Source of the DNA: an uncultured Bartonella sp.
GTDB lineage: Bacteria > Pseudomonadota > Alphaproteobacteria > Rhizobiales > Rhizobiaceae
Direction: 5' to 3'
DNA length: 64,000 nt
Assembly (NCBI GenBank): GCA_946481695.1
Contig: CAMLON010000007.1
Coordinates: forward strand, 3,096 to 67,095
The notes under the pieces are model-generated. The model was not told the origin of the DNA. It saw nothing but the letters and a program-made list of their open reading frames with translations, and ran no database searches. Position 1 is the first letter of the stretch. Every line of letters starts with the position of its first letter. Shown here piece after piece: positions 1-8,817 of the stretch. A program made the translations under genes and the position numbers.

Positions 1-153
1 GCGCATTATAATTATGCCCCGAAGCCTGCAACCCGTTCGGTTGACCATACGCAAACAGGTTCAACAACTGTTGGCTATCCTACACCATCGAAGGAAAAAG
101 TCGATGAAATTGGCGCTATTTTACAAAAACAGGATAAGAACAAAAGGTTCTGA
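1..153 (+). CDS. C-terminal end of an unidentified protein (partial)
   Basis: Frame 1 is open from the first base and ends at a TGA at 151-153, giving 50 residues that end in QDKNKRF. The tail is polar, rich in Thr, Ser, Pro and Lys, with no recognisable motif. It reads like the hydrophilic end of a secreted or envelope protein. The start lies outside the window, so no function can be given. A hairpin at 212-232 follows 58 bases after the stop and supports this being the real end of a gene. Confidence 0.6.
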   Translation, partial: AHYNYAPKPATRSVDHTQTGSTTVGYPTPSKEKVDEIGAILQKQDKNKRF

Positions 154-211
154 TGCGGTTTCGTGAAATAGCTTGATTGAAAGGGTATTTTACAAGCTAC
201 CCTATGCAAAA

Positions 212-232
212 AGCCCGCAATAACTGCGGGCT
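212..232. terminator. Hairpin terminator, probably bidirectional
   Basis: AGCCCGCA at 212-219 pairs perfectly with TGCGGGCT at 225-232 around a five-base loop. The run of five A on the left makes a good U-tract for minus-strand transcripts, and the right side is AT-rich. It closes the partial gene ending at 153 and may also stop read-through from the opposite strand. Confidence 0.7.
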
Positions 233-546
233 ATTTATTAGAATTTTCCTTTTCCGGCAATTTTTGCCAATTTGATTTCTAACCGCAGCTACGTTTTAAG
301 GCCGTTAGAATATATTCAAAACGTTTGCAGTGTCGTGATGAGTTTTAAGAATATTGTTTTTCTTTATGAAAAATAAAATTAAAATATTTATATCAATGTT
401 GCTTAAAAACAAATTTTTATAATAATAAAAATAAAAATTGAAAATCAATATATATAATAAAGATATTATTTTTAGTAATTTTAATTGTTATTTTTTAATA
501 GTTTCATTTCTAAGTTTTGAAAATTTATTGGATAAACATTAAAAAT

Positions 547-572
547 GACCCGCCACATGAAAGTGACGGGTC
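547..572 (-). terminator. Terminator of the glucose dehydrogenase gene
   Basis: GACCCGCCAC (547-556) faces GTGACGGGTC (563-572), pairing except for one C/A mismatch. Read on the minus strand the hairpin is followed by a T-rich tract. It lies 75 bases beyond the stop of the minus-strand gene ending at 647. Confidence 0.65.
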
Positions 573-646
573 CAGTTTGAACTCGGTCCAATGTTGGTGA
601 CATTTTTTAACGCTTGGGAAACAGGAATTTTTGTTTTTATTAAGGC

Positions 647-3016
647 CTAGTCTTTCAAAGCATAGGCAATGACATAATCACCCCGTTTCGGATTTTGACG
701 CGCACCACCTGCGGTAATGACAATATATTGTTTGCCGGTTTTTGGCGAAATATAGGTCATAGGGCCGCCTTGACTGCCGACAGGCAAACGTGACTTCCAG
801 ATTTCTTTGCCTGTGCGGCTATCGAACGCACGCAAATAGAAATCCTGCGTTCCGGCAAAGAACACAAGGCCGGATTGTGTCGCTAAAGAGGGGCCAAGTG
901 TCGGCATTCCGATAGGAACGGGCACGCCGAGTGCGATATTGAGCGGCCCCGTATCCCTGACAGTGCCAACCGGAACCTGCCAGACAATTTTGCGGGTTTT
1001 GAGATCAATTGCCGACATTGTGCCAAAAGGCGGCTTCTGACAGGGGACGCCAAGCGGCGAAAGGAAGCGCATGCGCATGGCACCGAAGGGTGTTCCGGCC
1101 ATGGGTACAATGCCCATTTCAATGCCGGACGCACTTTCGGGAATATCTTTGCGCTCTACAAGATAATTGGCGAGGCCGAGCCTCATATCATTGACGAAGA
1201 CATAGCTCAATGTCGGATCAATCGAGACAGATCCCCAATTCATACCACCGAGTGACCCCGGCATCTGCAATGAATAATCAAGGCCCGGAGGAGTGAACAC
1301 CCCCTGATGACGCATTTTGGCAAATTCGATCCGGCATAGAAGCTTGTCGAATGGCGTGGTTCCCCACATATCGGCTTCCGTTAAAGTCGCATTGCCGAAT
1401 GACGGCATCCCGACAGAGAAGCGCTGTGTTGGCGAATAACGTTCACCGGCAACATTCCCCTGCGGTACCGGTTTTTCTTCAACATCCGCAATCGGTTCGC
1501 CGGTTTCACGGTTAAGCAGGAAGACTTCTCCCTGTTTGGTGACCTGAACAAGTGCCGTTACGATGTTTCCATCATCATCGGGTGCGTCAAGCAGGACAGG
1601 TTGTGCGGGTGTATCAAAGTCCCAAATGTCATGATGGACAAATTGGTAATGCCAACGTACCTCGCCGGTTTTCACATCGACCGCAACAACAGAAGACGAG
1701 TATTTATCGTCTTCGGCTGTGCGATAGCCAGCCCAGAAATCCGGTGTCGAATTTCCTGTCGGTAAATAGACAAGCCCGAGTTTTTCATCATATGACATTG
1801 CCGCCCAGACATTCGGTGTTCCACGTGTATAGGTTTGTCCTTCCGGCGGAAGTCCGTGAATATCTGGATTGCCGGGATCCCAAGCCCAGACAAGACGGCC
1901 GTCTTTTACATCATAGGCTCTGACAACCCCCGGTGGTTCGTCTGTCGAGAAATTGTCGGCCACGCGCCCGCCGACAATGACAACGTCACCGGCAACGAGC
2001 GGTGTCGATGTTTGCTGGTAATAACCGGGTTTGACTTCACCCATGCCTACTTTAAGGTCAACAGTGCCTTTATCCCCGAATTCTTCACAAGGCTTTCCCG
2101 TTTCCGCGTCAAGTGCAATAAGCCTTGCATCTCCCGTTGGCAAAAACAGCTGCGCGTTGCAGGTCTTATCAACTTTTATGCCTTTGATTGGCTGTGCTTC
2201 ATAATATCCCAAGCCACGGCAACGTTGCCAATTCGGTCCTGTTCCATGAGGGTCGTACATCCAGTTCTGTTTACCGCTATCAACATCGAATGAGAGCACT
2301 TTGCCATAGGCTGTGCAAACATAAAGATTGGTGCCGATCTGTAGCGGGGTATTCTGGTCTTCGGCCCCCGAGCCGTTACTTTGGGGAATGTCACCGGTGT
2401 GGGCAATCCATGCAACATCAAGTTTTTTGATATTGGCAGGTGTTATCTGGTCAAGGGCTGCAAAGCGGCTGCCATGATCGTCATTGCCCCAGTTTTTCCA
2501 GTCTTTTTGTTGGTTAGCCGGTTGCACCGGTAATGCGGCTTTGGCTTTTTCTGCCGCGTGGATGACATTTTTCGGTATAAACGAACTGGCAATTGTTGCA
2601 GCCATACCGACGAATACAAAACCGGCCAAAACGAGCGAAGTGGAGCCTGCGATTTTCCCCTGTTTTTGCGCCATCGGCCTATAGGCAAGCAACACAAGAA
2701 AAAAGGCCACCGATAAGGCAAACAGATTGGAAAATTGCTGCCAGTAATCGAACCCCGCTTCATGATAAGACCATAGTGCGCTCATCACATAGATAAACGC
2801 GAAGATCCATACACTGAAACGGTTGAGCCGGATCATGAACGAACCCGACAGAAGCAACAGGATACCGAGCGCCAGATAATACCATGTCCGGCTGCCGAGA
2901 TAGATAAGATATCCCCCGAGAAAAGTGAAATAGAGCCCCGCTAATAATATCAACAAGCTTAGAAGAATAACCAGACAAACAGTCATTCTTGAAGGGCCAT
3001 TTTTAAACCTGATCAT
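647..3016 (-). CDS. gcd: Membrane-bound PQQ-dependent glucose dehydrogenase
   Basis: The 789-residue protein has the layout of the single-chain quinoprotein glucose dehydrogenase. About five hydrophobic segments in residues 10-155 anchor it in the inner membrane, followed by a periplasmic PQQ beta-propeller with repeated tryptophan-docking motifs. The segment HHDIWDFD holds the aspartate expected to act as catalytic base in this family. The enzyme oxidises glucose to gluconolactone in the periplasm and passes electrons to ubiquinone. The length matches the family (about 790-800). No PQQ biosynthesis gene is in view, so cofactor supply is unknown. It stands alone, with its own terminator at 547-572. 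Confidence 0.93.
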   Translation of the reverse strand: MIRFKNGPSRMTVCLVILLSLLILLAGLYFTFLGGYLIYLGSRTWYYLALGILLLLSGSFMIRLNRFSVWIFAFIYVMSALWSYHEAGFDYWQQFSNLFALSVAFFLVLLAYRPMAQKQGKIAGSTSLVLAGFVFVGMAATIASSFIPKNVIHAAEKAKAALPVQPANQQKDWKNWGNDDHGSRFAALDQITPANIKKLDVAWIAHTGDIPQSNGSGAEDQNTPLQIGTNLYVCTAYGKVLSFDVDSGKQNWMYDPHGTGPNWQRCRGLGYYEAQPIKGIKVDKTCNAQLFLPTGDARLIALDAETGKPCEEFGDKGTVDLKVGMGEVKPGYYQQTSTPLVAGDVVIVGGRVADNFSTDEPPGVVRAYDVKDGRLVWAWDPGNPDIHGLPPEGQTYTRGTPNVWAAMSYDEKLGLVYLPTGNSTPDFWAGYRTAEDDKYSSSVVAVDVKTGEVRWHYQFVHHDIWDFDTPAQPVLLDAPDDDGNIVTALVQVTKQGEVFLLNRETGEPIADVEEKPVPQGNVAGERYSPTQRFSVGMPSFGNATLTEADMWGTTPFDKLLCRIEFAKMRHQGVFTPPGLDYSLQMPGSLGGMNWGSVSIDPTLSYVFVNDMRLGLANYLVERKDIPESASGIEMGIVPMAGTPFGAMRMRFLSPLGVPCQKPPFGTMSAIDLKTRKIVWQVPVGTVRDTGPLNIALGVPVPIGMPTLGPSLATQSGLVFFAGTQDFYLRAFDSRTGKEIWKSRLPVGSQGGPMTYISPKTGKQYIVITAGGARQNPKRGDYVIAYALKD

Positions 3017-3388
3017 TTGAACGTCTCACTGATTGAAAATATTGTCGGGGATTTTTGGATTATTATTTTTGCCAATCCTTTGCATAAAGTCGAAGCAGGG
3101 TCAATTCGAAGACATTCATATGAGCGTGATGAGTGATGCTTTTTACAGTGAAAACGATAATAATATTTCATATATAAAATTTTCTGTAATTATTATGTTA
3201 ACTCAATTTAAAAATATTTTTTGGTGCAGTAATTAAAATAGAAGAAATATAACTTTTTCAATTTTAAAAATAAGTTAAACAGTTTTGTTATCTTTAAATC
3301 ATTCAATGGAGTATATCCATAGAAACAAAATATAATTGGTCAGCGCAAAAAATATTGGAAGAAGAGGAAGAAAAAACAGTTAAATAGT
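3017..3388. other. AT-rich intergenic stretch
   Basis: The region between gcd and tRNA-Gly is very AT-rich. A 67-codon open frame on the plus strand (3033-3236) has no ribosome binding site and low-complexity content, so it was not called. It probably carries the gcd promoter, but no clear box was found. Confidence 0.5.
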
Positions 3389-3462
3389 TGGAGCGGGTAG
3401 CGGGAATCGAACCCGCGCGTTCAGCTTGGGAAGCTGACAGGCTACCATTACATCATACCCGC
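3389..3462 (-). tRNA. tRNA-Gly (CCC anticodon)
   Basis: Read on the minus strand the sequence starts GCGGGTATG and ends in an encoded CCA. A seven-base acceptor stem pairs GCGGGTA with TACCCGC. The anticodon stem TCAGC/GCTGA encloses the loop TTCCCAA, giving anticodon CCC. The T arm contains GGTTCGATTCC. It decodes GGG. Confidence 0.95.
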
Positions 3463-3517
3463 AAAATGCGTGACACACGGATGCAATCTTTAATGCTTTT
3501 TGTCAAGCACCCTCTCA

Positions 3518-4612
3518 TCAAAGTGGTTTAAAATGTTTTGACAGTTTCAAGCCCTGTGCCTGATAATTCGAGCCGAGATCACGCCCGTAGAGAGATCTCG
3601 GATGCCTCAACATATGCTCATAAACAAGATGGCCGACAATTTGTCCGTGTTCGAGAATAAAGGGAACTTCATGGCTGCGCACTTCGAGAACAGCGCGCGA
3701 GCCTTTGCCACCGGCTTCGTTATTGCCGAAACCGGGGTCGAAAAATCCCGCATAGTGAACGCGAAACTCTCCGATCAAAGGGTCAAATGGTGTCATTTCG
3801 GCAGCAAACAGCGGCGGAACGTGAACTGCTTCGCGTGACACGAGAATATAAAACTCGTCCGGATCAAGGATGAGCGAATGGGAACCCCGATCATAAATCG
3901 GTTCCCAAAAATCAAGCACTTCGGCCACGCCACGCTTGTCGACGTCGATAACGCCGGTATGATGCTTGCCGCGATATCCCACAAGTCCCTTGGAATTGCC
4001 CGTGAGATCAATCGAAAGCCCGACGCCGCTTGCACTAATATTGGGATTGTCATCGGAAACCAGCATTTCTTTTTTATGAAGGGCGAGAAGTTCGCTTTCA
4101 TTCAACCCGCTCTTTCCTTTACGGAAACGGATTTGCGACAGTCTTGAACCGGTGCGAACAATAACAGGAAATGTACGCGGACTTATTTCGAGATAAAGTT
4201 TTCCATGATAACCATTGGTAACTTTATCAAATTCTTGTGCGTAATCGGTTATGATGCGTGTGAAAATATCCAGTCGTCCGGTCGAGCTTTTAGGGTTGGC
4301 AGAGGCACTCAACTCATCGGAAAGTGCGAGCGTTTCGATAAGAGGTACAATATAGACGCAGCCCGTTTCAAGCACCGCACCGTTTTCCAGATCGAATTCA
4401 TGTAGCTTGAATTGTTCAAGTTTATCAATAACTTGTTTTTCCGGTCCGGGGAGAAAAGAAGCACGGACACGATAGGCTTTTTTCCCCAACCGCAAGTCGA
4501 GACTGGCCGGCTGTATCTGATCTTTGTCTAACGGCAGATCCGATTTCAAAATGTTATTTTCAAATAAACTTTGAATATCGCTATCTGCCAGAATGCCGCT
4601 TGAGCGTGCCAT
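3518..4612 (-). CDS. dcd: 2'-deoxycytidine 5'-triphosphate deaminase, long alphaproteobacterial form
   Basis: At 364 residues this is about twice the length of E. coli Dcd and matches the duplicated-fold version of alphaproteobacteria. The N-terminal half carries the nucleotide-binding segment NPKSSTGRLDIFTRI, like the SSLGRLG motif of the dCTP deaminase/dUTPase superfamily. A second similar half follows. The enzyme deaminates dCTP to dUTP, feeding dTMP synthesis; whether this version also hydrolyses dUTP is not visible. The ATG at 4612 follows AAAGGTAG at suitable spacing. It is transcribed away from metZ; the shared 295-base gap also holds the metZ riboswitch. Confidence 0.88.
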   Translation of the reverse strand: MARSSGILADSDIQSLFENNILKSDLPLDKDQIQPASLDLRLGKKAYRVRASFLPGPEKQVIDKLEQFKLHEFDLENGAVLETGCVYIVPLIETLALSDELSASANPKSSTGRLDIFTRIITDYAQEFDKVTNGYHGKLYLEISPRTFPVIVRTGSRLSQIRFRKGKSGLNESELLALHKKEMLVSDDNPNISASGVGLSIDLTGNSKGLVGYRGKHHTGVIDVDKRGVAEVLDFWEPIYDRGSHSLILDPDEFYILVSREAVHVPPLFAAEMTPFDPLIGEFRVHYAGFFDPGFGNNEAGGKGSRAVLEVRSHEVPFILEHGQIVGHLVYEHMLRHPRSLYGRDLGSNYQAQGLKLSKHFKPL

Positions 4613-4661
4613 GATGACTACCTTTTACTATTTACTATTATCTCTTTAACGCGTTCACGGA

Positions 4662-4690
4662 TTGACGCAAGCTTTTGAAGAGCATAAGGA
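4662..4690 (+). promoter_or_regulatory. Candidate promoter of metZ
   Basis: TTGACG (4662-4667) is a near-consensus -35 box. Seventeen bases later TAAGGA (4685-4690) is a weak -10. The implied start near 4697 falls exactly at the 5' edge of the SAM-II aptamer, which is the main argument for it. Confidence 0.45.
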
Positions 4691-4698
4691 AGGTTTAT

Positions 4699-4826
4699 CC
4701 CGTGGTGATTTGGGCCGGCCGGCTTGCAGCCACGCTTGGGTTTATGGAATTTAAACGTGTTCGGATGGCAGCGTAGTGTCGTCGGTTCCAATTCCATAAA
4801 GCCCTGATAAAATGCTAAAAGGCCGT
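4699..4826 (+). promoter_or_regulatory. SAM-II riboswitch (metA motif) with an inserted hairpin
   Basis: The aptamer core matches the SAM-II class known upstream of methionine genes in alphaproteobacteria. CGTGG (4701-4705) pairs with CCACG (4730-4734) as P1, and the segment between holds GTGATTTG and CGGCTTGCAG. The 3' element TGATAAAATGCTAAAAGG follows at 4805-4822. CGGCC (4716-4720) is complementary to GGCCG (4821-4825), giving the expected pseudoknot. Unusually, a 14-bp hairpin (4738-4751 with 4790-4804, one bulge) is inserted between P1 and the 3' element, doubling the usual size. S-adenosylmethionine binding should lower metZ expression. Confidence 0.88.
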
Positions 4827-4862
4827 AAGATCAAGCGGACTTTTGGCATCTTGTTTTTCAAT

Positions 4863-4889
4863 CTTTACCATGACGGCAAAGGTTTTTTT
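4863..4889 (+). terminator. Possible riboswitch-controlled terminator before metZ
   Basis: CTTTACC (4863-4869) and GGCAAAG (4875-4881) form a seven-pair stem with one mismatch and a five-base loop. G and seven T follow at 4882-4889. It sits between the SAM-II aptamer and the metZ start, where an expression platform would be. The stem is weak, so control at translation remains possible. Confidence 0.45.
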
Positions 4890-4907
4890 GATGAAAGCAG
4901 GTGACTT

Positions 4908-6101
4908 ATGACACTTAATCCGCATCGTAAATACCGTACCGCTACAGAAATGGTTCATGCGGGGGCTCAACGCTCTCCTTATGGAGAAGTCTGTGAAGCG
5001 ATTTATCTAACCCAGGGCTTTACCTATCCGAGTGCCGAAGCGGCCGAAAGGCGTTTCGATGGAGAGGATCCGGGGTTTGTCTATTCACGTTATGCCAATC
5101 CGACCAACGATATGTTTGAAAAACGTATGTGTGCGTTGGAAGGGGCTGAAAGTGCACGCGCACTTGCTTCGGGAATGGCCGCTGTTTCGACAGCTATTTT
5201 ATGTTTTGTGAAAGCGGGCGACCATTTTGTTGCAGCCCGTTCCATGTTCGGTTCCTGCCGTTATATCATTGAAAAAGTTTTGCCCCGTTATGGTGTCGAG
5301 GTTTCAATCATTGACGGGCGCAAAATCGAAAATTGGGAAAAGGCAATCCGTCCCAATACACGCGGAATATTTTTTGAAACACCCGCCAATCCGACTTTGG
5401 AAATAGTCGACATTAAAGCGGTTTCGGAACTTGCCCACAAAGTTGGCGCAACTGTTATTGTCGATAATGTATTCGCAACACCGCTTTATCAAAAGCCTCT
5501 CGAACTTGGTGCTGATGTTGTTGTCTATTCAACCACCAAACATATTGACGGGCATGGGCGTTGTCTCGGTGGAATGGTTTTATCCAGTGAAGAATGGATG
5601 ACAGAAAATTTTCAGGACTTCTTCCGTCATACGGGACCGGGCATGAGTCCCTATGTTGCATGGCTCATGTTGAAAAGTCTGGAAACGCTTCCGCTCCGTG
5701 TCGAGGAAATGACACGCTCGGCAGCAAAACTTGCCGATTTTATCAGCGGGCATAAGGCAGTTGCAAAATGTGTTTATCCTGGACGTGACGACCACCCGCA
5801 AAGAGATATTATAAAAAAGCAGATGACCGGCGGTTCAACAATGATTGCCTTTGAACTGAAGGGCGGTAAAAAAGCCGCTTTTTCATTCTGCAACCACCTG
5901 ACAATTCCGCTTATTTCCAATAATCTTGGCGACACACGTTCCATCATGACGCATCCGGCAACAACAACACACCAGAGCATCGGCCCCGAAGCACGTGCAG
6001 AACTTGGCATCAGTGACGGATTGTTGCGTTTTTCGGTTGGTCTCGAAGATGTCGACGATTTGTTGGAAGATGTCGAACAGGCACTGAACGCTACACTCTG
6101 A
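4908..6101 (+). CDS. metZ: O-succinylhomoserine sulfhydrylase
   Basis: This 397-residue enzyme belongs to the Cys/Met-metabolism PLP family. The PLP lysine lies in STTKHIDGHGR, and the pocket segments YSRYANPTND and ASGMAAVS are present. It makes homocysteine from O-succinylhomoserine and sulfide, the direct sulfhydrylation route to methionine. Assignment as MetZ rather than MetB or MetC rests on overall similarity to alphaproteobacterial proteins and on the SAM-II riboswitch upstream, a typical partner of metZ. The ATG at 4908 follows AGGTGA at good spacing. A strong terminator at 6137-6168 closes the gene. Confidence 0.92.
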   Translation: MTLNPHRKYRTATEMVHAGAQRSPYGEVCEAIYLTQGFTYPSAEAAERRFDGEDPGFVYSRYANPTNDMFEKRMCALEGAESARALASGMAAVSTAILCFVKAGDHFVAARSMFGSCRYIIEKVLPRYGVEVSIIDGRKIENWEKAIRPNTRGIFFETPANPTLEIVDIKAVSELAHKVGATVIVDNVFATPLYQKPLELGADVVVYSTTKHIDGHGRCLGGMVLSSEEWMTENFQDFFRHTGPGMSPYVAWLMLKSLETLPLRVEEMTRSAAKLADFISGHKAVAKCVYPGRDDHPQRDIIKKQMTGGSTMIAFELKGGKKAAFSFCNHLTIPLISNNLGDTRSIMTHPATTTHQSIGPEARAELGISDGLLRFSVGLEDVDDLLEDVEQALNATL

Positions 6102-6136
6102 TAATTAGATTATCCCGATTGTTCAAAATATGACCG

Positions 6137-6168
6137 GCGCAAGCTTTTTAAAAAGCTTGCGCTTTTTT
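6137..6168 (+). terminator. Intrinsic terminator of metZ
   Basis: A perfect 26-base palindrome (6137-6162), built from GCGCAAGC and GCTTGCGC around a T/A core, is followed by six T. It starts 35 bases after the metZ stop. Confidence 0.88.
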
Positions 6169-6267
6169 AAATAATCTCGATCGGTATTATCTATTCAAGG
6201 GGGATAATGCCGGAGCGAGAATGTGCTTTTGCTATACGCCGCTTCATAAATTGGTTATAACGACTTC

Positions 6268-8133
6268 ATGACAATACATCATCTTAGTGAAACCGTAATT
6301 AACCAGATTGCAGCCGGCGAAGTGATAGAGCGTCCGGCAAGCGTGGTCAAAGAACTTGTCGAAAACGCCATTGATGCAGGTGCGACACGGGTTGAAATTG
6401 TGACGGCTGGCGGAGGTAAAAGCCTTATCCGCGTGTCCGATAACGGGTGTGGCATAGCCGAAGACGAGCTGCAACTGGCAATATCGCGCCATTGCACATC
6501 CAAACTCGACGATAATGTTCACGACATCCATTCACTCGGATTTCGTGGCGAAGCTTTGCCGTCAATCGGTTCGGTTTCAAAGTTGAAAATGGTGTCACGC
6601 ACAGCCTTTTCGGAACATGCGGCGGAAATTGTTGTTAATGCCGGACATGTTGATGGGCCGCGTCCCGCAGCCGGTAATGCGGGAACAATTGTCGAAGTGC
6701 GTGATCTTTTTTATGTTACGCCGGCACGCCTCAAATTCATGAAGACAGACCGTGCGGAAGCCAATGCGATAACCGATATTGTCAAACGGATTGCCATTGC
6801 ATTTCCGAATGTCCGTTTTTCGCTTTCCGGTACAGATCGCTCGATGCTCGACTTCTCCGCCACAGGGACAGGCGAAGAGGCACAATTACAGCGTATCACC
6901 CAAATTATGGGAAAAGATTTTGCCCCCAACGTTATTACTCTTGACGCGGTAAGAGAGGGGGTGGAGCTCAAAGGCTTTGCGGGCATACCGTCATTCAATC
7001 GGGGTAACAGTCTCCATCAGTTTGCTTATGTGAACGGCCGACCGGTGCGCGATAAGTTGATATTGGGCGCCATCCGAGGGGCTTATGCCGATGCAATGGC
7101 GCGCGACCGCTATTCGGTTTGTGTGCTTTTCATCAATCTTCCTTCATCCGATGTTGATGTCAATGTCCATCCGGCAAAGGCGGATGTGCGTTTTCGCGAT
7201 CAGAGTTTAGTGCGCGGGCTTATTGTTGGTGGCATCCGTGAGGCTTTAAGTCATGCCGGTATTCACCCTGCAACGACGGGGGCGGAGGCCATGCTTAAAA
7301 GTTTCCGTCCTGATGGTATTGCACCATCTTCATCTGTTCCACTGCACCCAACCTATTCTAATAATAGAGCTTTTTCGTATGATTCATATTCAAGAGCGCC
7401 GGTGCCGCCAGCAGCACAAATGGTCAACCAACCGCTTTATACAACACCCTCATCAGGCTTCAGTGAAGACTATGGAAATGTGTTGGGCGATCTTGATCAA
7501 CCGACGACAGATAGCCGTCCGGCGATGGAAATTCCAAGTGTAGAGGAACAACGTTTCCCCCTTGGTGCAGCACGCGCCCAAATTCACAAAAATTATATCA
7601 TCGCCCAAACCGAAGACAGCCTCATTATCGTCGATCAACATGCAGCGCATGAGAGGCTGGTTTACGAGGCTTTGAAAAAGGCACTCTATTCCAAGCCTTT
7701 GCCATCCCAAATCTTGCTTATTCCCGAAATTGTGGAATTGCCGGAAGAAGATGCAACCCGCCTTTTGACACATGCAGAGACGCTGCAAAAGTTCGGCCTG
7801 AAAATTGAGCCTTTCGGTCCCGGTGCTGTCGCGGTTCGTGAAACCCCAGCCATGCTTGGCGAGGTGGATGTCAAAGGCCTTATTGCCGATTTGGCTGACG
7901 AAGCCGCCGATTATGATACAACAAACGGGCTTAAAGCCATGCTTGATTACGTCGCGGCAACCATGGCCTGTCACGGATCGGTGCGTTCCGGCCGCTTGTT
8001 GCGTGCGGAAGAAATGAATGCGCTTTTACGCCAGATGGAAGCAACTCCGGGTTCCGGAACCTGTAATCACGGACGCCCGACCTATGTCGAGTTGAAGCTT
8101 ACCGATATTGAAAGATTGTTCGGCCGGCGTTGA
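6268..8133 (+). CDS. mutL: DNA mismatch repair protein MutL
   Basis: The 621-residue protein has the MutL plan. An N-terminal GHKL ATPase has motifs [18 protein letters not shown] and [12 protein letters not shown], a transducer domain follows to about residue 330, then a poorly conserved linker and a C-terminal dimerisation domain. The C-terminal part carries [12 protein letters not shown], matching the DQHA-x2-E-x4-E metal-binding motif of nicking MutL proteins, and CNHGRPT near the end. So this MutL probably has endonuclease activity, as expected in bacteria without a MutH strategy. It couples MutS mismatch recognition to strand removal. The ribosome binding site before 6268 is weak. Confidence 0.95.
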   Translation: MTIHHLSETVINQIAAGEVIERPASVVKELVENAIDAGATRVEIVTAGGGKSLIRVSDNGCGIAEDELQLAISRHCTSKLDDNVHDIHSLGFRGEALPSIGSVSKLKMVSRTAFSEHAAEIVVNAGHVDGPRPAAGNAGTIVEVRDLFYVTPARLKFMKTDRAEANAITDIVKRIAIAFPNVRFSLSGTDRSMLDFSATGTGEEAQLQRITQIMGKDFAPNVITLDAVREGVELKGFAGIPSFNRGNSLHQFAYVNGRPVRDKLILGAIRGAYADAMARDRYSVCVLFINLPSSDVDVNVHPAKADVRFRDQSLVRGLIVGGIREALSHAGIHPATTGAEAMLKSFRPDGIAPSSSVPLHPTYSNNRAFSYDSYSRAPVPPAAQMVNQPLYTTPSSGFSEDYGNVLGDLDQPTTDSRPAMEIPSVEEQRFPLGAARAQIHKNYIIAQTEDSLIIVDQHAAHERLVYEALKKALYSKPLPSQILLIPEIVELPEEDATRLLTHAETLQKFGLKIEPFGPGAVAVRETPAMLGEVDVKGLIADLADEAADYDTTNGLKAMLDYVAATMACHGSVRSGRLLRAEEMNALLRQMEATPGSGTCNHGRPTYVELKLTDIERLFGRR

Positions 8134-8519
8134 TTGTCTTTAAGCGCGGCTATCTTTCAGCAATTGAGAAGTTTGAAGATTCGATTTTAGACGAAACAAA
8201 TTTGCACCTCAGGTTATAGTGAAAATATCCGTAGGAATTTACCAGCGGGGTTTTCTCCTGATAACAAAACCGTCCGGCTTCTAGTTCGGGCCGTTCGTGC
8301 CGGATAGGTGGAAAAAGCTTGAACGAGAAAAATCCTGAATGGAAACAAAAATCTCTTCGATCGGATTAAAGATAGAGAAGATAAAAAGTGAACTTTTGCA
8401 AAGGCACGATATGTTTGAACGACTATCAATAGTTTCGTGAGTGACCGATTTAAGGCTTTTATAGTTTTTGCTAACGCTTTATAATCATCTATGGTAAGCA
8501 ATCTGAAAGGTTTAGAATA
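8134..8519. other. Intergenic stretch, no gene seen
   Basis: The gap between mutL and the DUF2093 gene has no convincing frame or clear terminator for mutL. A six-base inverted repeat (TCCGGC and GCCGGA, roughly 8272-8305) is the only structure noticed and is weak. Confidence 0.4.
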
Positions 8520-8762
8520 ATGATGTTTCCCGGTGGTGAACGCGAGGCGCAACTCCATTACCTGAGTGGCGATTATGAGGTTTTAACACACGGAACTTAT
8601 GTTTTATGTGCAATTACAGGCGAGAAAATTCCGCTGGACGAGTTAAGATATTGGAGTGCACCTCGTCAGGAAGCTTATGCAAGTTGCGAAATTTCCTATC
8701 GCCGCGAACTTGAATGCGATCCCCATTTGCGTAAGCTTTTAGGTACAACGCTTAAAAAATAA
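8520..8762 (+). CDS. DUF2093 family protein
   Basis: This 80-residue protein matches the small DUF2093 family of Rhizobiales, recognisable from FPGGEREAQL, ICAITGE-like text (CAITGEKIPLDELRYW) and RQEAY. Its function is unknown. It has no signal peptide or membrane segment and looks cytosolic. It sits between mutL and the convergent lpxK, an arrangement I recall from related genomes. The ATG at 8520 follows GAAAGGT. Confidence 0.85.
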   Translation: MMFPGGEREAQLHYLSGDYEVLTHGTYVLCAITGEKIPLDELRYWSAPRQEAYASCEISYRRELECDPHLRKLLGTTLKK

Positions 8763-8786
8763 GCGTTTTATGCATTCAATTTAAAC

Positions 8787-8813
8787 AAAAGCGCCCATAT
8801 GAGGCGCTTTTTG
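8787..8813. terminator. Shared bidirectional terminator
   Basis: AGCGCC and GGCGCT form a stem around a CATATGA loop, with A-run and T-run on the two sides. It lies between the convergent DUF2093 gene (ends 8762) and lpxK (ends 8818), so it can serve both. Confidence 0.8.
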
Positions 8814-8817
8814 ATTT

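Larger units (their letters stand above)
154..646. other. AT-rich intergenic stretch
   Basis: This gap holds two hairpin terminators (212-232 and 547-572). The 300 bases between them are extremely AT-rich, with long A and T runs and no convincing reading frame. Nothing else is supported. Confidence 0.6.

Noticed and set aside
3033..3236. 67-codon plus-strand frame after gcd
   Set aside because: Lies in very AT-rich DNA, no ribosome binding site, no recognisable pattern.
8214..8558. 114-codon minus-strand frame between mutL and DUF2093
   Set aside because: Overlaps the well-supported DUF2093 gene, no family and no ribosome site.
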